Source: Streptomyces olivochromogenes (lineage in GTDB: Bacteria > Actinomycetota > Actinomycetes > Streptomycetales > Streptomycetaceae). Taken from it: a stretch of 64,000 bases of DNA. The translations under genes and the position numbers were made by a program. This document shows, piece by piece, positions 15,230 to 23,550 of this stretch. Under the pieces are notes generated by a model, which was not told the origin of the DNA, did not search any database, and worked only from the letters and a program-made list of their open reading frames with translations. The stretch lies in the NCBI RefSeq assembly GCF_001514115.1, contig NZ_KQ948459.1:363163-427162 (forward strand), given 5' to 3'. How positions within the stretch are numbered: the first letter of the stretch is position 1; every line of letters starts with the position of its first letter.

Positions 15230-16774
15230 ATGACGGATTCGACCTCCACGAGCTCTTTGAAGAAACTGGACCTCGGAACACTCATAGCCTGCTGTCTCGC
15301 AGTCGCCGCCGCGCAACTGTGCATTACCGTTCCGTCCCCGATCAATGGTGAAATCCAGGCCGCCTTCGGGGCGTCCGGTTCCCAGGTCGCCTGGGTCACG
15401 TCCGCCTTCATTCTCCCCACCGCCATTCTTGAACTGAATTTCGGTGTGGTCGGAGACCTCTTCGGCCGCAAGCGCCTGCTGGTGCTCGGCGGCCTCGTCC
15501 TGGCGCTCGGTGAACTCCTCAACGCCACCTCCCAGAACATCACCATGATGTGGACCGGACAGGCGCTGGCCGGTATCGGCGCCGCGGCGCTCTTCCCCAG
15601 TTCCCTCGCGGTCATCGCGGCCGCCACCCCGGACGGCAAGGACCGTGCCAAGGCGGTCTCCACCTGGGCGCTCAGCATCTCCCTCGCCTCCGCGATGGGA
15701 CCGCTGTCCTCCGGGGTGCTCGCCACGGTCGCCGACTTCCGCTGGGCCTTCGTGCCGCCCGTGGTCCTCGGCCTGGCGGTCGCGATCGCCTGCTGGAGAC
15801 TGGTCACCGACTCCAAGGCCCCCGAGGGCCGCGCCCTGGACTGGCCGGGCCAGATCACCATCGCCGTCGGCCTCACCGCCCTGCTCTGGGGCATCATCGA
15901 GGGCGGCGACCGCGGCTGGGGCAGCGCGGCGATCGTCGGCTCGCTGGCCCTCGCGGCGGTGGCCCTCGTCGGCTTCGTCGTCGCCGAGACCCGCGCCGCC
16001 TCGCCCATGTTCAACCTGGACCTGCTGAGGATCCCGTCCTTCGCCGCGGCGGCCGTCGTCGCCCTGGCCGGCATGTTCGGCTTCATCGGCACCGCGTACT
16101 GCGTCTCCATCCGCCTCGGCGCCGTGATGCATCTGAGCGCGCTGCGCGCCGGCATGCCGTTCGTGATCCTCCAGCTGATCCCGCTGCTCCTGGCACCGGT
16201 GCTCAGCAGGATGCTCACCCGCGTCGACGCCCGCTGGCTCCTGACGGGCGGACTGCTGCCGATGGCCGCGGGACAGTTCTGGATCGCCGCGCTGCCCATC
16301 ACCACGACCTCCCTCGCCGCCTTCATCGGCCCGGTGCTGCTGCTCGGCATCGGCTTCATCTGCGTCGTCTCCTCACTGACCTCGGCCGCCGTGAACGCCG
16401 TACCGATCCACATGACCGGCATGGCCAGCGGCGCCACCAGCCTGGTCCGCGAGTTCGGCCAGGGCCTCGGTCCTGCCGTCATCAGCACCATCGCGATGAG
16501 CGCCGCGTCCTCCGCCCTGGTGGGCAAGCTCAACGGCGCGGACGCCGGCATGGAGGCCGCCGCGGGCCCGCTCGCCGTCGTCAACGCGGGCAGCGACAGC
16601 GCCAGGGCCGCCGCGCAGACCGCGCTCGGCCACGGCATGGCCATCGGCGTGGTGATCTGCGGCTGCGCCTCCCTGCTCGGCGCGCTGGTCACCCTGCTGC
16701 TGGTGCGCAAGAACACCGCCCGAGCGGCGGTCGGCGCCGGCGGTGAGCCGTCGGTGCGGACGGCCACCGCGTAA
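15230..16774 (+). CDS. MFS drug-type exporter (DHA2/EmrB-QacA group)
   Basis: This protein of about 514 residues has 14 predicted membrane helices. The loop-2/3 signature GDLFGRKRLLVLGG (motif A) and the motif C-like region SLASAMGPLSSG mark a proton-driven 14-helix exporter. It probably exports the product or substrate of the P450/SDR/VOC genes. ATG 15230 is chosen; GTG 15215 overlaps the VOC stop (GTGA) and would add five residues. A perfect 40-bp palindrome just after the stop terminates the unit. Confidence 0.87.
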   Translation: MTDSTSTSSLKKLDLGTLIACCLAVAAAQLCITVPSPINGEIQAAFGASGSQVAWVTSAFILPTAILELNFGVVGDLFGRKRLLVLGGLVLALGELLNATSQNITMMWTGQALAGIGAAALFPSSLAVIAAATPDGKDRAKAVSTWALSISLASAMGPLSSGVLATVADFRWAFVPPVVLGLAVAIACWRLVTDSKAPEGRALDWPGQITIAVGLTALLWGIIEGGDRGWGSAAIVGSLALAAVALVGFVVAETRAASPMFNLDLLRIPSFAAAAVVALAGMFGFIGTAYCVSIRLGAVMHLSALRAGMPFVILQLIPLLLAPVLSRMLTRVDARWLLTGGLLPMAAGQFWIAALPITTTSLAAFIGPVLLLGIGFICVVSSLTSAAVNAVPIHMTGMASGATSLVREFGQGLGPAVISTIAMSAASSALVGKLNGADAGMEAAAGPLAVVNAGSDSARAAAQTALGHGMAIGVVICGCASLLGALVTLLLVRKNTARAAVGAGGEPSVRTATA

Positions 16775-16784
16775 CGCGGCTCGT

Positions 16785-16824
16785 CGCGAAGAGGCCGGGG
16801 CCCCGGGGCCCCGGCCTCTTCGCG
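16785..16824. terminator. Perfect 40-bp palindrome, bidirectional-type terminator
   Basis: CGCGAAGAGGCCGGGGCCCC is followed directly by its exact reverse complement. It sits 10 bases after the exporter stop and just before the promoter of the sigma-factor operon, so it insulates the two units. Confidence 0.85.
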
Positions 16825-16833
16825 CGCCCAGGG

Positions 16834-16860
16834 TGTCGATTCGGCGCCGGCCCGTTCGTC
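16834..16860 (+). promoter_or_regulatory. Candidate ECF42-type promoter of the DGPF/sigma operon
   Basis: TGTCGA (16834-16839) and CGTC (16857-16860) are separated by 17 bases and lie 39 bases before the first DGPF gene. To my recollection, ECF42 sigma factors of Streptomyces recognise a TGTCGA -35 and a CGA/TC-type -10 in front of their own DGPF operon, so this would be an autoregulated promoter. The match is seen directly; its use is inferred. Confidence 0.6.
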
Positions 16861-16898
16861 GGTGGGGTGTAAGAAGTTCATGAGCACCGGGAGGAACC

Positions 16899-17636
16899 AT
16901 GAAGTACATGCTGCTGGTCTGCGGCGACGACACCGCCGACGCGTCGGGCATGGCCCCCGTCGAGCCCTGGGTCGAGGAATACGGCGCCCGCAGCGGCGTC
17001 CGGCTGCACGGCCACCGGCTCCGGCTCCCCGCGGAGGCGGTCACCGTGCGGGTGCGCGACGGCGAGGTGCTGCGCACCGACGGGCCGTTCGCCGAGACGA
17101 AGGAGTACGTCGCCGGGTACGACATCCTCGACTGCGACAGCCTGGAGGAGGCCGTCGAGGTGGCCGCGCAGCACCCCGTGGCGACCGTCGGCGCCATGGA
17201 GGTGCGCGCCTTCTGGGACGACGAGGACGCCGAGACCGAGATCCGCCGGCTCGACGCGGAACTCACCGCCGCCGGCCGGGAACGGGACTTCGACCGGGCG
17301 ATGGCCTGCTACGCCCCCGACGTCGAGGTGTTCCACCCCGTGAGCGGTCTGGAGCAGAGCGGCGTCGAGGCCCTGCGCAAGGCGGAGGAACTGTGGTTCT
17401 CCACCCTGAGCGGGCCCGTGCACCGCGAGGTGTCCGACTTCCGCGTACGGGTCGACGAGAGCGTCGCCTTCAGCCACGCGCTCGTACGGATCCGTGCCAC
17501 GCTCGCCACCGGTGAACCGCTCGACACCACCGCCCGGGTGACCACCGGCTACCGCGCCGCGGGCGACCGCTGGCAGATCGTCCACCAGCACACCTCGATC
17601 CCGTTCGACACCGGCGTCACGGAGGGCCTGTCATGA
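16899..17636 (+). CDS. DGPF/YCII-domain protein fused to a SnoaL/DUF4440-like domain
   Basis: In this 245-residue protein, residues 1-110 form a YCII-like domain with the diagnostic TDGPFAETKEYVAGYDI motif. Residues about 115-240 form a cone-shaped SnoaL/ketosteroid-isomerase-like domain (CYAPDVEVFHPVSG, later WQIVHQHTS). DGPF proteins regularly accompany ECF42-type sigma factors; their biochemical role is unknown. The stop overlaps the next DGPF gene by 4 bp (ATGA). It is first in a three-gene unit behind a promoter-like TGTCGA-17-CGTC element. Confidence 0.85.
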   Translation: MKYMLLVCGDDTADASGMAPVEPWVEEYGARSGVRLHGHRLRLPAEAVTVRVRDGEVLRTDGPFAETKEYVAGYDILDCDSLEEAVEVAAQHPVATVGAMEVRAFWDDEDAETEIRRLDAELTAAGRERDFDRAMACYAPDVEVFHPVSGLEQSGVEALRKAEELWFSTLSGPVHREVSDFRVRVDESVAFSHALVRIRATLATGEPLDTTARVTTGYRAAGDRWQIVHQHTSIPFDTGVTEGLS

Positions 17637-17974
17637 AGTACGTCCTGTTCATCTGCACCCCCGTCGGCGGCGAGGAGCTGAGCCCTGCGCAGATCGCCGA
17701 CGACCCCCGCTTCACCTCGTACATCGACGAGGTCCGCAGCCGCGACATCGTCAGGGGCGGCGCACGGCTGCGGCCGTCCACCGACGCCACCACCGTCCGA
17801 GTCCAGGGCGACGAAGTCCTGCTCAGCGACGGGCCGTTCGTGGAGTCCAAGGAGTACGTGGCCGGCTTCGACCTCATCGAGGTCGCCGACCTCGACGAGG
17901 CCATCGCGCTCGCGTCCCGGCATCCGGCGGCGCTGGGCGGCGGCTCGGTCGAGGTGCGGCCGGTCTGGGAGTGA
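17633..17974 (+). CDS. DGPF/YCII-domain protein
   Basis: This 113-residue single-domain protein has the SDGPFVESKEYVAGFDL motif and the expected ferredoxin-like alternation. It is paralogous to the N-terminal half of the preceding protein. Both its ends overlap neighbours by 4 bp (ATGA upstream, GTGA downstream), so it is translationally coupled to both the fusion protein and the sigma factor. The family partner role to an ECF sigma factor is known from genome context; no reaction is established. Confidence 0.87.
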   Translation: MKYVLFICTPVGGEELSPAQIADDPRFTSYIDEVRSRDIVRGGARLRPSTDATTVRVQGDEVLLSDGPFVESKEYVAGFDLIEVADLDEAIALASRHPAALGGGSVEVRPVWE

Positions 17975-19230
17975 ACGACATCGAAGGCGTGGAGGCGGCG
18001 GTCGCCGCCGCCTTCCGCGAGGAATGGGGCCAGGTCGTCGCCACCCTGATCCGGGTGACCGGTGACTGGGACCTCGCCGAGGAGTGCGCGCAGGACGCCT
18101 TCGCCCAGGCCCTGGACCGATGGCGGCGCGACGGAGTGCCGCGCCGCCCCGGCGCCTGGCTGACCACGACCGCACGCCACCGGGCCCTGGACGTGCTGCG
18201 CCGAGAGGCGGTGGGGGCTCAGAAACTGCGGGAGGCGGCGGTGCTGGCACGGGACGAGGGGCCCAGCGACCCGGAGTACGACGGCGACGACAGCGGCGTC
18301 CGGGACGACCGCCTGCGCCTCATCTTCACCTGCTGCCACCCGGCGCTCCCCATCGAGGCCCGGGTGGCACTGACCCTGCGCACCCTCGCCGGGCTCACCA
18401 CCCCCGAGATCGCCCGCGCCTTCCTCGTGCCCGAGGCGACCATGGCGCAGCGCCTGGTGCGCGCCAAACGGAAGATCCGTAACGCGGGCATCCCCTACCG
18501 CGTACCGCCCGCGCATCTGCTGCCCGAACGCACCACCGGCGTTCTCGGCGTGGTGTACCTGCTCTTCAACGAGGGGTACGCCGCCACGTCCGGCGCCGAC
18601 CTGGTGCGGATGAACCTCTGCGCGGAGGCCATCCGGCTCGCCCGGGTCCTGGCCCGTCTGATGCCCGACGAACCCGAGGTCCTCGGTCTGCTCGCCCTCC
18701 TGCTGCTGCACGACGCCCGGCGCGCCACCCGGGTGGACCCGGCGGGCGAGCTGGTGACGCTGGAGGACCAGGACCGTACGGCCTGGGACAGGGCCGCCGT
18801 CGACGAGGGCGCCGCCCTCCTGGAGAGCACCCTGCGCCGCGGACGCCCGGGGCCCTACCAGATCCAGGCCGCCATCGCCGCCTGCCACACCACCGCCGCG
18901 ACGGCGAAGGACACGGACTGGGCCGACATCGCCGCGCTGTACGGGGAACTGGCGCGCTTCGTGCCCTCCGCCGTGGTGCGGCTCAACCGTGCCGTGGCGG
19001 TGGGCATGTCCGAAGGCCCGGAAGCGGGGCTGGCGCTCGTCGCGGAGCTGGAGCGGGAGGGCGAGCTGGACGGCTACCACCTGCTGCCCGCGACCCGCGC
19101 GGATCTGCTGCGCCGCTCGGGGCGCACGGCCGAGGCGGCCGAGGCGTACGAGCGGGCACTGGAGCTCGTGGAGAACGCCGCCGAGCGGCGCTTTCTGGAG
19201 AAGCGGCTCGCGCAGTGCCGATCGGCGTAG
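17971..19230 (+). CDS. ECF sigma factor of the ECF42 type (with C-terminal TPR-like extension)
   Basis: In this 419-residue protein, the first ~180 residues contain sigma region 2 (DWDLAEECAQDAFAQALDRW) and region 4 (LTTPEIARAFLVPEATMAQR). The long C-terminal part (IPYRVPPAHLLPERTTGVLG onward) has helical TPR/DUF6596-like repeats and ends EKRLAQCRSA. This architecture plus the adjacent DGPF genes defines the ECF42 group, which needs its C-terminal extension for activity and has no anti-sigma gene nearby, as here. It should direct RNA polymerase to the promoter at 16834. The GTG start overlaps the upstream stop. Confidence 0.9.
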   Translation: MNDIEGVEAAVAAAFREEWGQVVATLIRVTGDWDLAEECAQDAFAQALDRWRRDGVPRRPGAWLTTTARHRALDVLRREAVGAQKLREAAVLARDEGPSDPEYDGDDSGVRDDRLRLIFTCCHPALPIEARVALTLRTLAGLTTPEIARAFLVPEATMAQRLVRAKRKIRNAGIPYRVPPAHLLPERTTGVLGVVYLLFNEGYAATSGADLVRMNLCAEAIRLARVLARLMPDEPEVLGLLALLLLHDARRATRVDPAGELVTLEDQDRTAWDRAAVDEGAALLESTLRRGRPGPYQIQAAIAACHTTAATAKDTDWADIAALYGELARFVPSAVVRLNRAVAVGMSEGPEAGLALVAELEREGELDGYHLLPATRADLLRRSGRTAEAAEAYERALELVENAAERRFLEKRLAQCRSA

Positions 19231-19266
19231 GACCCGTCCGCGGCGACCGTCCCCGGGCCCGGGGGG

Positions 19267-20037
19267 TCACACCGAGTCGAGCGCGTTCGTGATCGCCTTC
19301 ACCCCGCCGTGCGCGGAGTAGCCGCCGTCCACGGTGATCTCGGCGCCGTTCACGTAGGACGACTCGTCGCAGAGCAGATACACGACCAGCGGAGCGACCT
19401 CCTCGCAGGTGCCCGGGCGGCCCTGCGGAGTCATCGAGAGGTGCGCCCGTGTGAAGACCGGGTTGGCCGTCGCCATCAGGGGCGTCTCGATGTAGCCGGG
19501 GTGGATGACGTTCGTACGGATGCCGCGCGGCGCCAGTTCCAGCGCGGCCACCTTCGACAGGCCCCGCAGCGCCCACTTGCTCGCCGTGTACGCGACCGCG
19601 TGATGGGCGGTGAGAGCGGCCACCGAGCCGACGTTCACGATCGAGGACCCGGGGGGCATCAGCGGGGCGAGGGCCTGGATGCCGAGCATCGGGCCGGTGG
19701 TGTTCACCGCGAACGCCCGGTTCCAGTCGGCGAGTTCGACCGAACCGAGCCGGGCCCGCAGGGGGATCCCGGCGTTGTTGACGAGCCCGTGCACGGCCTC
19801 CAGGGTGGTCGCCAGGGCCGCCCAGTCCGCCGGCGACGACACGTCCAGGTGGTGGTAGCGCACGTCGAGGCCGTCGGCACGCAGGGCGGCGGCGAGCTTC
19901 TCGCCGGGCTCGTCGAGGACGTCCGTGGCGACCACCGTAGCCCCCTCGTGGGCCGCCGCGGCCACCTCCACGGCTCCCTGGCCCTGTGCGGCTCCGGTGA
20001 CGACGACGGTACGACCGGCCAGGCGCGTGCGGCTCAC
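19267..20037 (-). CDS. SDR-family oxidoreductase
   Basis: This 256-residue classical SDR has TGAAQGQG (cofactor), NNAG, a VGSVAAL serine region, YTASK (catalytic Tyr/Lys) and a VNGAEITVDGGY C-terminus. It is NAD(P)-dependent and acts on a hydroxyl or keto group of an unknown substrate. GTG 20037 is chosen because GGAGGAAGCC is correctly spaced before it; a TTG further upstream would place that site inside the gene. It is 36 bases downstream of the LysR gene on the same strand and so is probably co-transcribed with that regulator. It may belong to the adjoining aromatic catabolic island. Confidence 0.87.
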   Translation of the reverse strand: MSRTRLAGRTVVVTGAAQGQGAVEVAAAAHEGATVVATDVLDEPGEKLAAALRADGLDVRYHHLDVSSPADWAALATTLEAVHGLVNNAGIPLRARLGSVELADWNRAFAVNTTGPMLGIQALAPLMPPGSSIVNVGSVAALTAHHAVAYTASKWALRGLSKVAALELAPRGIRTNVIHPGYIETPLMATANPVFTRAHLSMTPQGRPGTCEEVAPLVVYLLCDESSYVNGAEITVDGGYSAHGGVKAITNALDSV

Positions 20038-20073
20038 GGCTTCCTCCAAGGGGGCGGGGGTTCGCTTCCCACG

Positions 20074-21054
20074 CTAGGAAGCGGGGGCCAGCTCCGGAAA
20101 CGCGCGTTCGCCATGGCTGGCATCCACGTCGACGATCTCCGCGGGCGCGGGATCGTCCAGCGACGCGCCCACCGTGCGGACCGTCTCCCGCAGCCACCGG
20201 TGCGCGGGATCCGCGTGCCGGTTGTGGTGCCAGTACATGGCCTCCACGAGCGGCACGTCCGGGAACGGCGTCGGAACGACGGCGCAGCGGGCGAAGCCCT
20301 CGTAGCGCCGGGCGAGCCGCTCGGGCACCAGGGCGACCAGGTCGGTGCCGCTCACCAGGAACGGCAGCACGTTGAAGCCGGGCGTGCTGACCTGCACCCT
20401 GGGCGTGATGCCGAGGGTCTCCAGCTGGCGGTCGGCCGGTGTGAGCTTGCCGATGCCGCACGCCGCGTGCGGCATCTCCGCCAGGTCGCGCAGGGCCAGC
20501 CGCCCGTCCACCAGACGCGGGTTGTCGGGGTCGACGAGACACACGAACCGGTCGTGCATCACGGCCTCGCTGACGCCCGGCAACTGGTACCCGAGTGGCA
20601 CGATCATCAGGTCGTGACAGCGCAGATGGGTCTCCGTCTCCAACTGCCCGTCCACGATGGGGTGGAAGTCGATGCGGACGCCCGGCGCCTCCTGCGCGAT
20701 GGCCCGCAGCAGCGGCTCCACGAACACCGTCATCACATAGTCCGACATCACCACCGAGAAGCGCTGACGGCTGCGTGCGGGCTCGAAGTGCCGGGTCAGC
20801 GACAGCGCCTCCTCGGCCTTGTGCAGGGAGGCCTGGACGACCGGCAGCAGGCGCTCGGCGAGCGGCGTCAGCTCGTACTCGCGCCCCACCCGCACCAGCA
20901 GCTCGTCGTTGAAGTGCCGCCGCAGCCGGGCCAGCGAGCCGCTCATCGCGGACTGGCTGGTGGACAGCCGCACCCCCGCGTGGGTGACGTTCTTCTCCTC
21001 CAGGAGGGCTTCCAGCGCCACCAGGAGATTCAGGTCGATCGCTCCGAGACCCAT
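20074..21054 (-). CDS. LysR-family regulator, NodD-like
   Basis: This 326-residue protein has an N-terminal helix-turn-helix (IDLNLLVALEALLEEKNVTH to LARLRRHFNDELLVR) in the form typical of the NodD/LinR branch, and a two-lobed periplasmic-binding-like effector domain. That branch often responds to aromatic or phenolic inducers. ATG 21054 follows GGAAGGAGA. It lies between the long minus-strand catabolic operon and the SDR gene, and likely controls the operon and perhaps the divergent operon at 27222. A 14-bp palindrome (21146-21176) lies about 90 bases upstream of its start. Confidence 0.87.
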   Translation of the reverse strand: MGLGAIDLNLLVALEALLEEKNVTHAGVRLSTSQSAMSGSLARLRRHFNDELLVRVGREYELTPLAERLLPVVQASLHKAEEALSLTRHFEPARSRQRFSVVMSDYVMTVFVEPLLRAIAQEAPGVRIDFHPIVDGQLETETHLRCHDLMIVPLGYQLPGVSEAVMHDRFVCLVDPDNPRLVDGRLALRDLAEMPHAACGIGKLTPADRQLETLGITPRVQVSTPGFNVLPFLVSGTDLVALVPERLARRYEGFARCAVVPTPFPDVPLVEAMYWHHNRHADPAHRWLRETVRTVGASLDDPAPAEIVDVDASHGERAFPELAPAS

Positions 21055-21145
21055 GTGTGTCTCCTTCCGGCCGCGTCGTTGAAGCTCGGTGAAACGGGAG
21101 CGTAACGACCGGGTTCTCACCGAGGAAGGGCCGGGAGACAACTCA

Positions 21146-21176
21146 CAGGGATCCGATGGCAACCATCGGATCCCTG
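21146..21176. terminator. Hairpin between the catabolic operon and lysR (terminator or operator)
   Basis: A perfect 14-bp stem, CAGGGATCCGATGG with its complement, encloses a 3-base CAA loop. It lies 31 bases after the last gene of the minus-strand operon, which fits a terminator. The core GATGG-CAA-CCATC within ATC...GAT spacing also resembles a NodD-type LysR site upstream of the regulator, so a dual role cannot be excluded. Confidence 0.65.
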
Positions 21177-21207
21177 GATGTGTGCAGGTCGAAAGGGGTA
21201 CGGAGGG

Positions 21208-22164
21208 TTACGGCCGGGGCGTGCGGCCGCGCTTGCGGGCCCGCGGCAGATACACGTCCGTGCGCCCGGGGACGATCCGGTTGGAGACGCTGCCGAGGCG
21301 CTCCACGGTGAGCGTCACCTCGTCGCCGGGCTTCAGGGGCGGCGGCGTACGTTCCCCGACGCGTCCCCAGAACTCCGCGAGCGCCCCCCAGCCGCAGGTG
21401 CCCGAGCCGAGGATGTCGCCGGGGCGCACCCAGGCGTCACGGGCGGCGTAGGCGACCATCTCCTCGAAGGTCCAGGAGACGTTGGCGAGGGTGTCGCGGC
21501 CGATCAGCTCGCCGTTCAGGGTGACCGTCATCTCCAGGTCGAGGAAGCCGTCCGGGTCGCGCCGGTCCGCCACCTCGTCGGCCGTGACCAGGTACGGGCC
21601 GAGGGTGTTCGCGAAGTCCTTGCCCTTGGAGAAGCCGAGACCGAGGTTCTTCTCAGGTTTCTGGAGATCGCGCGCCGACCAGTCGTTGAAGACGAGATAG
21701 CCGACGATGTGCTCGCGGGCCCGTTCGGGCGTGAGGTCCCGGCCCGCACGGCCGACGACCGCGCCCACCTCCAGCTCGAAGTCGAGCACCGAGCAGCCCG
21801 CCGGGACGGGAACGTCGTCGTGCGCGCCGTAGGCCGCGTGCGGGTTGGTGAAGTAGAAGTTCGGCGCCCGGTACCACTCCTCGGGCACCTGCTCCAGACC
21901 GTCCAGCGACTTGGCGACGCCCTCGATGTGCGCCTCGAAACCGACGAAGTCCCGGATGGACGGCGGCTTCAGCGGAGGCAGCAGCCGCACCTGATCCACC
22001 GTCAAGTCACTCTCGGCGGAAAGCGCTTCGCCGCCCGCGGCATGCAGGGCCTCCTGCTCGACGAGCGACAGGACGGTCGTGCCGGGCGGCAGCGGATGGA
22101 TGACCCCGTCCCGGACGACCCCGGCGCGCTCCACGCCCTCGTACGCGTATGTCGTGAACCGCAT
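21208..22164 (-). CDS. Fumarylacetoacetate hydrolase-family (FAH-fold) protein
   Basis: This 318-residue protein has a C-terminal FAH domain. Metal ligands sit in DFELEVGAVVG, and the region GYLVFNDWSARDLQ plus LGSGTCGWGALAEFWG follow the family order. FAH-fold enzymes hydrolyse C-C bonds of 2,4-dioxo acids or hydrate/decarboxylate 2-oxo-dienoates in meta-cleavage pathways. It is the last gene of the minus-strand operon, 3 bases after the BBE-type oxidase. A second, only distantly similar FAH protein is encoded at 27222, so the island has two candidates for successive steps. Confidence 0.85.
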   Translation of the reverse strand: MRFTTYAYEGVERAGVVRDGVIHPLPPGTTVLSLVEQEALHAAGGEALSAESDLTVDQVRLLPPLKPPSIRDFVGFEAHIEGVAKSLDGLEQVPEEWYRAPNFYFTNPHAAYGAHDDVPVPAGCSVLDFELEVGAVVGRAGRDLTPERAREHIVGYLVFNDWSARDLQKPEKNLGLGFSKGKDFANTLGPYLVTADEVADRRDPDGFLDLEMTVTLNGELIGRDTLANVSWTFEEMVAYAARDAWVRPGDILGSGTCGWGALAEFWGRVGERTPPPLKPGDEVTLTVERLGSVSNRIVPGRTDVYLPRARKRGRTPRP

Positions 22165-22167
22165 GCC

Positions 22168-23550
22168 CTATCGCTCCCAGTCGTTGGTGTTGGTGACGGT
22201 CCCGGCGCTCAGATGGCCCACGAACAGGCCCTTCGGATCGCGAGCCGCCCGGATCTCCCGAAGCCGCTCCCACTGCGCGTCACCCATGAACCTCAGCTGC
22301 CGCACGGTGAAGTCGCAGTCCCCGAGGTACTGGCCCGCGGTCACCGGCCGCATCGCCGCCATCGCCTCGTCGAGCCAGCCGCGCAACTCGGCGTCGCGCC
22401 CGGGATCGTCATGGACTACGTAGGTGGCGCAGTAGATCTCGGACTGCAACGAGAAGGCCATGTCCGGGAGTTCACGCAGCGGGGCCATCGAGAACCAGAT
22501 GGTGAAGGTCTGCCGGGTCGGCTGCTCGGTGAACGCCTTCCGGATCGCCGGCACGACCTCGGCGGCGGACCCGGTCAGCCAGGCGTTGTCGACGAGATAG
22601 CGGTGCCCCTCGGGGTTGGCGAGGCGCTGGCCCCGAAGCTGCTCGGCGAGGGTGGTCGGCCGCGCCTCGATCCGCAGCAGCGCCCGGTCCGCGTACGGGT
22701 TGGCGTGCAGCGGGGCCAGCGCCTCGGCGGCCTGCTCGGCGGTGTCGGTCATCGACACGCCCGTGACCAGCAGCACCGGCCCGTCCCCGGCGGGCGGGGT
22801 CTGTGTCAGGGCGACGATCTCGACCAGGTCGGAGACGGTGTGGTGCATGCCGTGCAGCCAGGTCATGACCTCGTCGAAGAGGGTCAGCGGGTACGCGTGC
22901 ACGGTGTGCGCCAGATGCTTCGGCAGCGGGCGGGTACGCAGATGGAAGCGGGTGACGACCCCGAAGAACCCCGGACCCGCGCCGCGCGCCGCCCAGAACA
23001 GGTCGCTGTGTTGCGTCGCGTCCGCGCGCACCAGCTCGCCCTCTGCGGTGACGACGTCGATCGCGACGACGTTCTCGGCCGCCCAGCCCCAGCCGCGCGC
23101 GTTCCAGCCCTGCCCGCCCTGGAGCAGAAATCCGCCGATGCCGACGGAGGGACAGTGCCCGCCGTTGAAGAAGCGCCCGAACTCTCCGAGATACGGGTTG
23201 AGTTCGTCGCCGCCCTTGATGCCGGGGGCCGCCGTCACGATCCCGGTCCGCGGGTCGTACGCCATCTCGCGCAGGCCCCCGAGGTCGATCAGCAGCGCGT
23301 TCTCGCGCACCGACCAGGCGGCCCAGCTGTGCCCGCCGGAGCGGACGGCGACCTGCCAGCCGCGCTCCAGGGCGAGTCGTACGCCGTCGACGACGTCCTG
23401 TTCGGACTCGGCCATCAGCACGGCGGCGGGGGTACGGTCCGACGGGCGGCGGGCGTTGAAGACCCGGCCGAAACACGCCTCCTCGAAGTCCTCGTCGCCG
23501 GGGAAGTGGAGGGTGCCTGAGAAACGGTCGATGTGCACGCGCGTACTCAC
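22168..23550 (-). CDS. Berberine-bridge-enzyme-type flavin oxidase
   Basis: This 460-residue protein has a PCMH-type FAD-binding domain (SGGHSWAAWS, NGGHCPSVGIGG) and a short C-terminal BBE segment (GDCDFTVRQL...ERLREIRAARDPKGLF). His74 in SGGHSW and Cys133 in GGHCPS match the two residues that attach FAD covalently in bicovalent family members. These enzymes oxidise alcohols, sugars or phenolic intermediates with oxygen. No signal peptide is seen. The GTG start (23550) overlaps the cyclase stop. The substrate is unknown; the context is aromatic breakdown. Confidence 0.87.
   Translation of the reverse strand: MSTRVHIDRFSGTLHFPGDEDFEEACFGRVFNARRPSDRTPAAVLMAESEQDVVDGVRLALERGWQVAVRSGGHSWAAWSVRENALLIDLGGLREMAYDPRTGIVTAAPGIKGGDELNPYLGEFGRFFNGGHCPSVGIGGFLLQGGQGWNARGWGWAAENVVAIDVVTAEGELVRADATQHSDLFWAARGAGPGFFGVVTRFHLRTRPLPKHLAHTVHAYPLTLFDEVMTWLHGMHHTVSDLVEIVALTQTPPAGDGPVLLVTGVSMTDTAEQAAEALAPLHANPYADRALLRIEARPTTLAEQLRGQRLANPEGHRYLVDNAWLTGSAAEVVPAIRKAFTEQPTRQTFTIWFSMAPLRELPDMAFSLQSEIYCATYVVHDDPGRDAELRGWLDEAMAAMRPVTAGQYLGDCDFTVRQLRFMGDAQWERLREIRAARDPKGLFVGHLSAGTVTNTNDWER

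Noticed and set aside
16785..16824. 40-bp palindrome as a regulator-binding site for the sigma operon
   Set aside because: Its very GC-rich perfect hairpin, 10 bases after a stop codon, is better explained as a terminator.
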